Part shown: in pieces, positions 1 through 5,701 of the stretch
Layout of the letters: the number at the start of each line of letters is the position of its first letter
Position numbering within the stretch: position 1 is the stretch's first letter
Source: PALSA-555 sp036521915
GTDB taxonomy: Bacteria; Actinomycetota; Acidimicrobiia; IMCC26256; PALSA-555
DNA: 8,207 nt
NCBI GenBank assembly: GCA_036521915.1
Contig: DATDGU010000077.1
Location: forward strand, 1 to 8,207
Direction: 5' to 3'
Made by a program: the position numbers and the translations under genes
Notes under the pieces: model-generated
The model's input: only the letters and a program-made list of their open reading frames with translations
What the model was told of the DNA's origin: nothing
Database searches by the model: none

Positions 1-50
1 GGCTCGACGACGTGGTCGTCGACCGAGACGATCTTCGGGAAGTCGGCCAT
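1..50 (-). CDS. Amidohydrolase family protein, N-terminal fragment
   Basis: Only the first 16 codons and part of the 17th are in the window; the gene continues past the left edge. From the ATG at 50-48 it reads MADFPKIVSVDDHVVEP. This opening (hydrophobic strand, then S-V-D-D-H-V-V-E-P) is the usual start of Amidohydro_2/ACMSD-like metal-dependent hydrolases and decarboxylases, where the D-x-H type motif at the end of the first strand contributes metal ligands. Substrate cannot be inferred. No strong ribosome-binding site precedes the ATG: G-runs lie at 65-68 and 70-74, rather far upstream. Another ATG at 61-59 is out of frame. It follows the membrane protein gene on the same strand after 43 bases, so the two may be cotranscribed. 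The family call rests on a short but characteristic stretch. Confidence 0.6.
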   Translation of the reverse strand, partial: MADFPKIVSVDDHVVE

Positions 51-68
51 GGGGCGAGCATAGGCCCC

Positions 69-90
69 GCCCCCTCGCGTGGTCGGGGGC
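69..90 (-). other. Weak GC stem-loop between membrane protein and amidohydrolase genes
   Basis: GCCCCC at 69-74 can pair with GGGGGC at 85-90 around a 10-base loop; an alternative pairing is GGCCCC 63-68 with GGGGCC 86-91. It lies just after the stop of the membrane protein gene (94-96). There is no T-run, so it is not a clear intrinsic terminator. In such GC-rich DNA it may be chance. Confidence 0.2.
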
Positions 91-93
91 CGG

Positions 94-915
94 TCAGGCC
101 CAGCCGGACGGGCGGACGCGACGGCCCGCGTACCAGTACGCGAGCAGCCCGCCGACGGTGAGCGCGACGCCCAGCACCGCGAGCACGACGGTCTGCTGCA
201 CGAACGTGTGCGTCACCGTGTCGTAGCCCGCGAGGAACGCCGCACGCTGCGCCGGCGTGCCCGACTGGTGCTCGAGGACCGAGCGCCCGGGCTCGATGAG
301 CGCCACGAGGCCGACGGCGAGCACGCTCGTGGCGAGCCCGACGGCGACGCACACGCCCCCGCGCCGGCGCGCCGCGACGAGCGCGCCGCCGAGCGCCAGC
401 AGCATGGCGATCGGCAGCACGAGCGCGGTCTGCTGCACGAGCTGCACGCCGTCCCACACCGCGGGCGCGTCGCTGCGGCGCAGCACGGTGACGGGCTGCA
501 GCGCGAGCTGCGACGGCAGCCGCGACGCCAGGAACGGCGGCAGCTGGGCGTGCAGTGTCGGGAGCAGCGGGCTGAGGTCGAGCTGCAGCGGGTCGTGGCC
601 GTTGCGGAGCTGGTCGTGGGTGTTGGCCAGCACCTGGTCCAGCGCGGGCCGCACCGACGGCTGGGCGAGCACCCCGGCGACGACCGGCTCGAGCGTGGCC
701 GCGCGGCCCGCGACAGCCGGCGCCCCCGACGCCACGTCGCTCACGATCTGCTGGGCGAGCGCGTCCCGCACCGCCGACTGCTGCAGGACCTCCTCGCCGA
801 GGTTCACGAACGACGTCGTGCTCCCGAGCTCCCGCTGCACCCAGACGCCGAGATCGGCGAACGGCACGAGCACGATGACGACGACGACGAGGAGCGAGAC
901 CAGGAAGGCGCGCAT
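94..915 (-). CDS. Four-helix membrane protein with large exposed domain, function unknown
   Basis: 273 residues. A hydrophobic segment near residues 4-20 is an uncleaved anchor or signal-like helix. It is followed by about 130 polar-to-amphipathic residues (25-155) rich in Ala, Leu, Gln and Pro, then three more predicted membrane helices near 160-182, 187-207 and 238-262, and a short basic tail ending RRVRPSGWA. Basic residues flank the helices (RRR at 183-185, RR at 265-266), which favours the 25-155 region lying outside the cytoplasm. The V-x-Q-S-A-V-R-D-A-L-A-Q-Q-I pattern (residues 44-57) resembles the 'V(R/Q)DALA..I' repeats of uncharacterised actinobacterial membrane proteins with this same one-plus-three helix layout; I cannot name a Pfam family. 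The start is ATG at 915-913, without an obvious Shine-Dalgarno. It is transcribed divergently from the SDR gene and upstream of the amidohydrolase gene. Confidence 0.8.
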   Translation of the reverse strand: MRAFLVSLLVVVVIVLVPFADLGVWVQRELGSTTSFVNLGEEVLQQSAVRDALAQQIVSDVASGAPAVAGRAATLEPVVAGVLAQPSVRPALDQVLANTHDQLRNGHDPLQLDLSPLLPTLHAQLPPFLASRLPSQLALQPVTVLRRSDAPAVWDGVQLVQQTALVLPIAMLLALGGALVAARRRGGVCVAVGLATSVLAVGLVALIEPGRSVLEHQSGTPAQRAAFLAGYDTVTHTFVQQTVVLAVLGVALTVGGLLAYWYAGRRVRPSGWA

Positions 916-925
916 AGGGCGCCGT

Positions 926-931
926 TAGTGT
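926..931 (+). promoter_or_regulatory. Possible -10 element for the SDR/hydratase pair
   Basis: The 50-base divergent gap 916-965 must hold the promoters for both directions unless they lie inside genes. TAGTGT at 926-931 fits the loose actinobacterial TANNNT -10 pattern and would place a start of transcription near 938, ahead of the ribosome site at 951. No -35 box is visible at the right distance, so this is weak. Confidence 0.22.
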
Positions 932-950
932 TGCCACCCGCGTCCCGTCC

Positions 951-955
951 GGAGG
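951..955 (+). promoter_or_regulatory. Ribosome binding site of the SDR gene
   Basis: GGAGG lies 10 bases before the ATG at 966 and supports that start over later in-frame candidates. Confidence 0.7.
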
Positions 956-965
956 CATCGCACCC

Positions 966-1841
966 ATGCCGCTCCCCGCGCCGCCCCCCGAGGGCTCGTC
1001 GCCGCTGCCCGCCGACACGTACGCGGGGCGGTCCGTGCTCGTCACGGGCGGCGGGACCGGGCTCGGCCGGGCGATCGCCGTGGAGTTCGCGCGCCTCGGC
1101 GCCGCCGTGACGATCGCGAGCCGCGACGCGGAGCACCGCGCCGCCGGCGTCGCGGCCGTCGTGGCCGCCGGGGGGCGGGGCACCGACGTCGCGTGCGACG
1201 TCCGTGATCCCGCGCAGGTCGCGGCGGCGTTCGACGCCGCCGAGGCGGCCTTCGGCCCGCTGGACGTCGTCGTGAACAACGCCGCCGGCAACTTCCCCGT
1301 GCCCGCCGAAGACCTCAGCCCGAACGGGTGGCGGGCCGTCACCCAGATCGTGCTCGACGGCACGTTCTTCGGCTGCCGCGAGCTCGGCCGTCGGCGGATC
1401 GCCGACGGGCGCCCGGCGTGCGCGCTCAACGTCGGCGCGGCGTACGCCTGGACGGGTGGCCCCGGCTTCGCGCCCTCCGCGGCCGCGAAGGCGGGTGTGA
1501 AGAACCTGACCGAGACGCTCGCCGTCGAGTGGGGTCCCTACGGCATCCGGGTGAACGGCCTCGTGCCCGGGCTCGTCCCCCACCCGGACGAGGCGGCGCA
1601 CATCACCGAGGGTGTCCCCGGCCGCGGCGAGGCCGAGGACCGACGCAGCCCCGGGCACCGCGTCGGGCAGCCCCGCGAGCTCGGCTGGGCGGCCGTGTTC
1701 CTCTGCTCGCCGTGGGCGAGCTACGTGACCGGCCACACCTTCGTGGTCGACGGCGCGAACTGGCAGCGCCGCCACCTGCTGATGCCCGAGTTCGCGCCGA
1801 TCCGCGAGCAGCTCGGGCGCGGCCCCTTCGGCGGCCCGTGA
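966..1841 (+). CDS. SDR oxidoreductase, probable 2,4-dienoyl-CoA reductase (DECR type)
   Basis: 291 residues, single Rossmann domain. The nucleotide-binding motif TGGGTGLG is at 27-34, the strand-2 end has S52-R53 (a basic residue there favours NADPH), CDVRDP is at 77-82, and NNAAGNF at 104-110. The active site is not the usual YxxxK: Y160 is followed by S171 and K175 (11 and 15 residues later), in YAWTGGPGFAPSAAAK. Recalled human DECR1 has Tyr199, Ser210 and Lys214 with the same spacing, and its Asn148 aligns with N109 here. The known reaction of that family is NADPH-dependent reduction of trans-2,4-dienoyl-CoA to 3-enoyl-CoA in beta-oxidation of unsaturated acyl chains. The helix-4 Asn of classical SDRs is D131 here (VLDGTF). 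The C-terminal tail (about 264-291) is slightly extended. It is a cytosolic enzyme, first gene of a pair with the downstream hydratase/isomerase. Alternatively it is a DECR-like reductase acting on another acyl-CoA. Confidence 0.88.
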   Translation: MPLPAPPPEGSSPLPADTYAGRSVLVTGGGTGLGRAIAVEFARLGAAVTIASRDAEHRAAGVAAVVAAGGRGTDVACDVRDPAQVAAAFDAAEAAFGPLDVVVNNAAGNFPVPAEDLSPNGWRAVTQIVLDGTFFGCRELGRRRIADGRPACALNVGAAYAWTGGPGFAPSAAAKAGVKNLTETLAVEWGPYGIRVNGLVPGLVPHPDEAAHITEGVPGRGEAEDRRSPGHRVGQPRELGWAAVFLCSPWASYVTGHTFVVDGANWQRRHLLMPEFAPIREQLGRGPFGGP

Positions 1842-1852
1842 GCGCGACGGAC

Positions 1853-1858
1853 GGGAGG
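1853..1858 (+). promoter_or_regulatory. Ribosome binding site deciding a GTG start
   Basis: GGGAGG ends 5 bases before the GTG at 1864, supporting that non-ATG start for the hydratase/isomerase gene. Confidence 0.65.
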
Positions 1859-1863
1859 ACCCG

Positions 1864-2670
1864 GTGAGCGACGAGGAGTACGTGCGTCTCGAGGTGGAGC
1901 CGCCGCTGGCGACCCTCACCCTGTGCCGGCCCGAGAAGCTGAACGCGTGGTCGTGGGCGTCGGCGCGCGCGCTGACCGCCCAGGCCGAGGCAGTGCGCTT
2001 CGACGACCGTGTCCGGGCCGTGCTGCTGCGCGCCGAGGGGCGTGCCTTCTGCGCCGGCGTGGACCTCGGCATGCCCGAGGACCGCATCACGGGACGGTCA
2101 CCGGCCGAGAAGACCCGCAACTACTACGAGCGCTTCCGGTGGGTGCACGAGCGCTTCCACGTGCTGGCCGACCTGCCCCAGCCCGTCGTGGTCGCCGTCC
2201 ACGGCTACTGCCTCGGCGCCGGCCTCGAGCTGGCGATGATGGGCGACATCCGGATCGCGGGCACCGACGCCACGTTCGCGCTGCCCGAGGCGACGGTCGG
2301 CGTGGGCATCGACGCCGGCGGTGACCTGCGCCTCGTCACCGAGATCGGTGCGGGCTGGACCCGGCTGCTCGCGTTCACCGGCCGGCGCATCGACGCCGAG
2401 ACCGCGCTGCGCCTCGGCATCGTCCAGGAGGTCGTCGCGACCGACGCGCTCGTCGACCATGCGCGGGCGCTGTGCGAGGAGATCGCGGCGAACGCGCCGC
2501 TCGCCGTGCAGGCGATCAAGCGCACGATCAACTTCTGGTCGGAGCGCGGGCTCGCCGAGGCCTCCCGGTTCGTCGCCATGAGCTCGGCGCCCAACTTCGT
2601 CTCCGACGACATGGCCGAGGGCTACCAGGCGAAGGCGGAGAAGCGCGCCGCGCGCTTCGACGGAAAGTAG
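1864..2670 (+). CDS. Enoyl-CoA hydratase/isomerase family protein, possibly dienoyl-CoA isomerase
   Basis: 268 residues, normal length for a single-domain crotonase. Oxyanion-hole segments are RAFCAGVDL (60-68) and VHGYCLGAGLEL (112-123). The two acids of classical hydratases are present at the right 20-residue spacing: E122 and E142 (in LPEATVG). Eight residues after E142 comes D150 (IDAGGDLRL), where ordinary hydratases have Gly. In rat/human ECH1 this position is Asp204, the third acid of delta3,5-delta2,4-dienoyl-CoA isomerase (Asp176, Glu196, Asp204, numbers from memory). The segment between the oxyanion loops and the tail around 202-260 also resemble ECH1. The first acid is Glu here instead of Asp, so hydratase activity is not excluded. 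The gene starts 22 bases after the SDR gene, giving a two-gene transcript. If the specific call is right, it makes the 2,4-dienoyl-CoA that the SDR reduces. Family certain, specific activity inferred. Confidence 0.9.
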   Translation: MSDEEYVRLEVEPPLATLTLCRPEKLNAWSWASARALTAQAEAVRFDDRVRAVLLRAEGRAFCAGVDLGMPEDRITGRSPAEKTRNYYERFRWVHERFHVLADLPQPVVVAVHGYCLGAGLELAMMGDIRIAGTDATFALPEATVGVGIDAGGDLRLVTEIGAGWTRLLAFTGRRIDAETALRLGIVQEVVATDALVDHARALCEEIAANAPLAVQAIKRTINFWSERGLAEASRFVAMSSAPNFVSDDMAEGYQAKAEKRAARFDGK

Positions 2671-2676
2671 CGCGCC

Positions 2677-2688
2677 GGCCGCGCGGCC
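2677..2688. terminator. Perfect GC palindrome between convergent stops
   Basis: GGCCGCGCGGCC is a perfect 12-base palindrome in the 17-base gap between the stop of the plus-strand pair (2670) and the stop of the transporter fusion (2688, touched by the palindrome). It leaves no real loop and has no T-run on either side, so a terminator role is only suggested by position. Confidence 0.25.
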
Positions 2689-5603
2689 TAGAGCTTGACG
2701 CCGAGGTAGGCGGCGCTGAGGCGCTGCTCGTCCGCGTCGGCCCGCGGGCCCTGCCACACCACCCGTCCGAGCTCCATGACCGCGACCGTGTCCGCGATCC
2801 CGAGGACCTCGTGCGCCTTCTCCTCGACGAGGAGCACCGCCGTGCCGAGCCCGCGCAGCTCCTCGATCGCGTGCAGCACCTCCCGCGCCGCGAGGGGCGC
2901 CAGTCCGAGGGTCGGCTCATCGGCGATGAGCACCTTCGGCGGTTGCGCGAGCGCGGGCGCGAGGCTCAGCATCTGCTGCTCGCCGCCGGAGAGGAGCCCG
3001 GCGTGCTGGCGGCGCCGCTCGGCGAGAAGGGGGAACCGCTGGTAGGCCCGCTCGCGCTCCTCGGTGCGCCGGAGCAGCACCCGCAGGTTCTCCTCCACCG
3101 TTAGGCCGGGAAAGATCCCGCGTGCTTCCGGGACGACGAGCAGCCCCTCGCCGGCGCGCTCGTCGGCGCGGAGGTCCGTGACGTCGCGCCCGGCGAGCTC
3201 CACCCGTCCGCTGGTCGGAGCGAGGAGTCCCGAGGCGGTATTGCACAGCGTCGACTTTCCCGCGCCGTTCGCGCCGAGCAGCGCGACGACGTGGGCGTCC
3301 GGGATCGTCAGGTCGATCCCGTGGAGCACGTCGCCGGCGCCGTATCCGGCGACCACGCCCGAGAGCTGGAGGGCCGGCGCGGGGCCGCTCGCGCCGTCCG
3401 GCGCGGGCGCGCTCACCGCGGGCCGTGGCGCCGCCGGAGCGGCCGCGCCGGGGACAGGCGCCTGCGCCTCGGCGGCGGCCTGGGCTCGGCGCTCCTTCCT
3501 CTGCCGGCGCGCGAGCCGCCGCTGTCCAACGAGCGCGAGCAGCCCGTCCGGGTTCTGCGCCAGGTTGATCGCGCCGAGGCCGAAGAGGATCGGCGCGAAG
3601 TACGACGCGGTCGTCAGGTCGCCCAGATGACCGGAGAGCGTGCCGCCGAAGGTGGTCTTCAGGAAGTCGTTCCCGAGCCACTGGAAGATCAGCGGCGTGC
3701 ACGCGAAGGCGAGCCCGGCGAGTAGCGCACCGCCGGGGCGGCGCACCCCGAAGACGACCGCGACGGCGAGCCAGATCAGGCCGATGAGCGGTGGCGCGTT
3801 GCCGGCCGACGCGGCGTTCGTCGTCATCGCGAACAGGACACCACCGAAGCCGGCGATGCCCGCCGAGACGGCGAAGATCATCAGCCGGGTCTTCGCGGGT
3901 GTGAGCCCGGATGTGCGCGCGGCGACCTCGCTGCTCCGCGCGGCGAGCATCGCCCGGCCCGACGCCGACCGCTGCAGGAAGTAGATCAGCAGCGTGACGA
4001 GGCCGAACAGCGCGAGGACGAGCACCACCTCGTCACCGGGTTGCGAGAAGTCGAGATGGCCGCCGGCCCCGGAGACGAGCTGGTGGTTCAGCCAGTTGAG
4101 ACCCGGGATGCTGAGCGACGGGGACGGGATCGTGTAGCCGACGTTGCCGTGCGCGATGGCCTGGGTGTCGAAGGGCACGAGCGACAGGAAGAACGCGAGC
4201 GCGAACGTGGCGATCGCCAGCGCAACGGCGCCGAGACGGCGCCACGCGACGACCAGCGCCACGAGGAGCCCAAGACCCGCCCCCGCCAGTCCGCCGATCA
4301 GCGCCGCGATGGCGAAGTTCAGGTGGCCGTGGCTGGCGATGAGCGGCGCGTTGATGCCCCAGTTGCGGTCGAGGGCCCACCCCGCGGCGAAACCGCCGGC
4401 GACGACGAACGCCGCCTGCGCCAGGCTCACCATCCCGCCGAGCCCGGTGACGACCACGAACGACAAGAAGATGATGCCGAACACGATCCCCTGGGCGATG
4501 ATCCCCTGCTCGTAGGTGTCGGCTTGCAGGGCGGGGACGCCCGTCCACTGCAGCGCGAACGCCAGCAGCACGAGGGTCCCGATGATCCAGGGGAGCCGGC
4601 GTCGCCACGTGGGGACGCCGGCGCGATGGTCCGGCTGCGGCGCCTCCTCTGACGGCGCCTCGCGTATGAGGAACACGAGGGCGAGCGTGAGGATGAACGG
4701 TATGGCCGAGCGGAAGCCGCTCAGGTTGTTGAGGAAGTGCGGCAGGAAGCTGTTGCCGTAGCCGGCGACGAGGTCTTGGACGACGCCGAGCGCGAGCCCT
4801 CCGGCGAAGGCGATCGGGATGGAGCGCAGCCCGCTCAGGCAGACGGCCGACAACGAGCCGAACACGACGAGGGTGATGAAGTCGGGGTTCAGCTGGAAGA
4901 TCGGTGCGATCAGGATGCCGCCCAGCCCAGCGAGCAAGAAGCTGAGGGCCCAGGCCATGCCCGAGGTGCGCCGCTGGTTGATCCCACGCAGCGACGCGAG
5001 GCTGTCCCGATCCACGACGGCGCGCATCTCCAGCCCGATGCGGGTCCGCCGAACGATGAACCACAAGACAACCGCGGCGATCAGGGCCGCCGCGAAGACG
5101 GACAGTTGATCGCTGTCGAGATGGACGGTTGGCAGCCCGGCCCAACCGAACCGGAACACCGTGGGCGGGAACGGGCCGAGCCCAGGTGCCGCACCGCCGG
5201 CGCCGATGTCCGTGAGCTTGGGCAGGTTGGAGCCGAACACGTCGTCGGCGACGGTCTCGACGATCCAGAGCCCGAGCTGCGGCAGGGCGACGAGCAACCC
5301 GATCGTGCCGACGATCCGCGCGTACACCGGCGCGGTGGAGAGCCGGCGCAGCATGATCCGGTCGAGGAGCAGCCCCAGCGCAGGCGCGAAGAGCAGGACG
5401 CTGATCGCGGCCGCGGGGACGACCGGGATTCCCCCGCCGGTGTGGAGCTGGTAGTAGAAGTACGCGGTCACGAACGCGACGGCACCGTGCGCGAAGTTGA
5501 AGATGCCGGACGTCTCGTAGGTGAGGACGAGCCCGGAGGCCATCAGCGCGTAGATGCCACCGGTGACCGTGCCCGAGATCAGGAAGTTGAGGAACTTCTG
5601 CAC
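2688..5603 (-). CDS. livHMF: LivH-LivM-LivF single-chain fusion: ABC importer permeases plus ATPase
   Basis: 971 residues in one uninterrupted frame. Residues 1-315 are a LivH permease (FNFAHGA at 35-41; coupling loop about 186-213, RRTRIGLEMRAV...). A charged link at 316-337 leads to a LivM permease at about 338-700 (GLGGMVSLAQAAF at 387-399; coupling loop about 547-573, SGRAMLAARSSEVAARTSG). A basic stretch and Ala/Pro-rich linker (about 698-744) joins a LivF ATPase at 745-971. The ATPase has Walker A GANGAGKST (777-785), VPEARGIFPGLTVEENL typical of LivF (824-840), signature LSGGEQQ (871-877), Walker B VLIADEP (891-897), and E928 in place of the switch His. Known role of the family: the two permeases form the membrane channel for amino acids or other small acids, powered by the LivF/LivG ATPase pair. 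The partner LivG is encoded upstream. The start is GTG at 5603-5601. Separate genes are the usual arrangement, so the triple fusion is the odd point. Substrate unknown. Confidence 0.95.
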   Translation of the reverse strand: MQKFLNFLISGTVTGGIYALMASGLVLTYETSGIFNFAHGAVAFVTAYFYYQLHTGGGIPVVPAAAISVLLFAPALGLLLDRIMLRRLSTAPVYARIVGTIGLLVALPQLGLWIVETVADDVFGSNLPKLTDIGAGGAAPGLGPFPPTVFRFGWAGLPTVHLDSDQLSVFAAALIAAVVLWFIVRRTRIGLEMRAVVDRDSLASLRGINQRRTSGMAWALSFLLAGLGGILIAPIFQLNPDFITLVVFGSLSAVCLSGLRSIPIAFAGGLALGVVQDLVAGYGNSFLPHFLNNLSGFRSAIPFILTLALVFLIREAPSEEAPQPDHRAGVPTWRRRLPWIIGTLVLLAFALQWTGVPALQADTYEQGIIAQGIVFGIIFLSFVVVTGLGGMVSLAQAAFVVAGGFAAGWALDRNWGINAPLIASHGHLNFAIAALIGGLAGAGLGLLVALVVAWRRLGAVALAIATFALAFFLSLVPFDTQAIAHGNVGYTIPSPSLSIPGLNWLNHQLVSGAGGHLDFSQPGDEVVLVLALFGLVTLLIYFLQRSASGRAMLAARSSEVAARTSGLTPAKTRLMIFAVSAGIAGFGGVLFAMTTNAASAGNAPPLIGLIWLAVAVVFGVRRPGGALLAGLAFACTPLIFQWLGNDFLKTTFGGTLSGHLGDLTTASYFAPILFGLGAINLAQNPDGLLALVGQRRLARRQRKERRAQAAAEAQAPVPGAAAPAAPRPAVSAPAPDGASGPAPALQLSGVVAGYGAGDVLHGIDLTIPDAHVVALLGANGAGKSTLCNTASGLLAPTSGRVELAGRDVTDLRADERAGEGLLVVPEARGIFPGLTVEENLRVLLRRTEERERAYQRFPLLAERRRQHAGLLSGGEQQMLSLAPALAQPPKVLIADEPTLGLAPLAAREVLHAIEELRGLGTAVLLVEEKAHEVLGIADTVAVMELGRVVWQGPRADADEQRLSAAYLGVKL

Positions 5604-5610
5604 CCGTCAG

Positions 5611-5615
5611 CCCCC
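5611..5615 (-). promoter_or_regulatory. Ribosome binding site of the permease-ATPase fusion
   Basis: On the minus strand GGGGG lies 7 bases before the GTG at 5603. The flanking CCGT (5616-5619 read on minus) and ACGG (5607-5604) can pair, which would put the G-run in the loop of a small 4-bp hairpin directly before the start codon. Confidence 0.5.
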
Positions 5616-5646
5616 ACGGCGGCGCTCGCGTCAAGGTTGTGCCGGC

Positions 5647-5681
5647 GACGGTGGCCGGGCCACGCAGGCCCGGCCACCGTC
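5647..5681 (-). other. Perfect 15-bp stem-loop in the operon between binding-protein and permease genes
   Basis: GACGGTGGCCGGGCC at 5647-5661 is exactly complementary to 5667-5681 around a 5-base loop. It starts 20 bases after the stop of the binding-protein gene and ends about 43 bases before the fusion gene. No T-run follows on the minus strand, so it is not a standard intrinsic terminator. By analogy with other binding-protein-dependent operons it may protect the upstream mRNA end or cause partial termination, giving more binding protein than permease. The structure is seen; the role is inferred. Confidence 0.75.
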
Positions 5682-5701
5682 CACCGACGTCGTAGGTGTC
5701 G

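Noticed and set aside
79..1110. 343-codon plus-strand frame
   Set aside because: It covers the membrane protein gene antisense and the SDR start out of frame. It has an Arg/Asp/His-rich composition and no domain; the hydrophobic helix pattern is on the minus strand.
804..2120. 438-codon minus-strand frame opposite the SDR gene
   Set aside because: Arg/Gly/Ala-rich antisense frame; the plus strand has intact SDR motifs and a good ribosome site.
2688..5603. The fusion as an assembly artefact or frameshift
   Set aside because: The frame is open throughout, each domain is complete with its expected ends, and the junctions look like natural linkers, not truncated domains.
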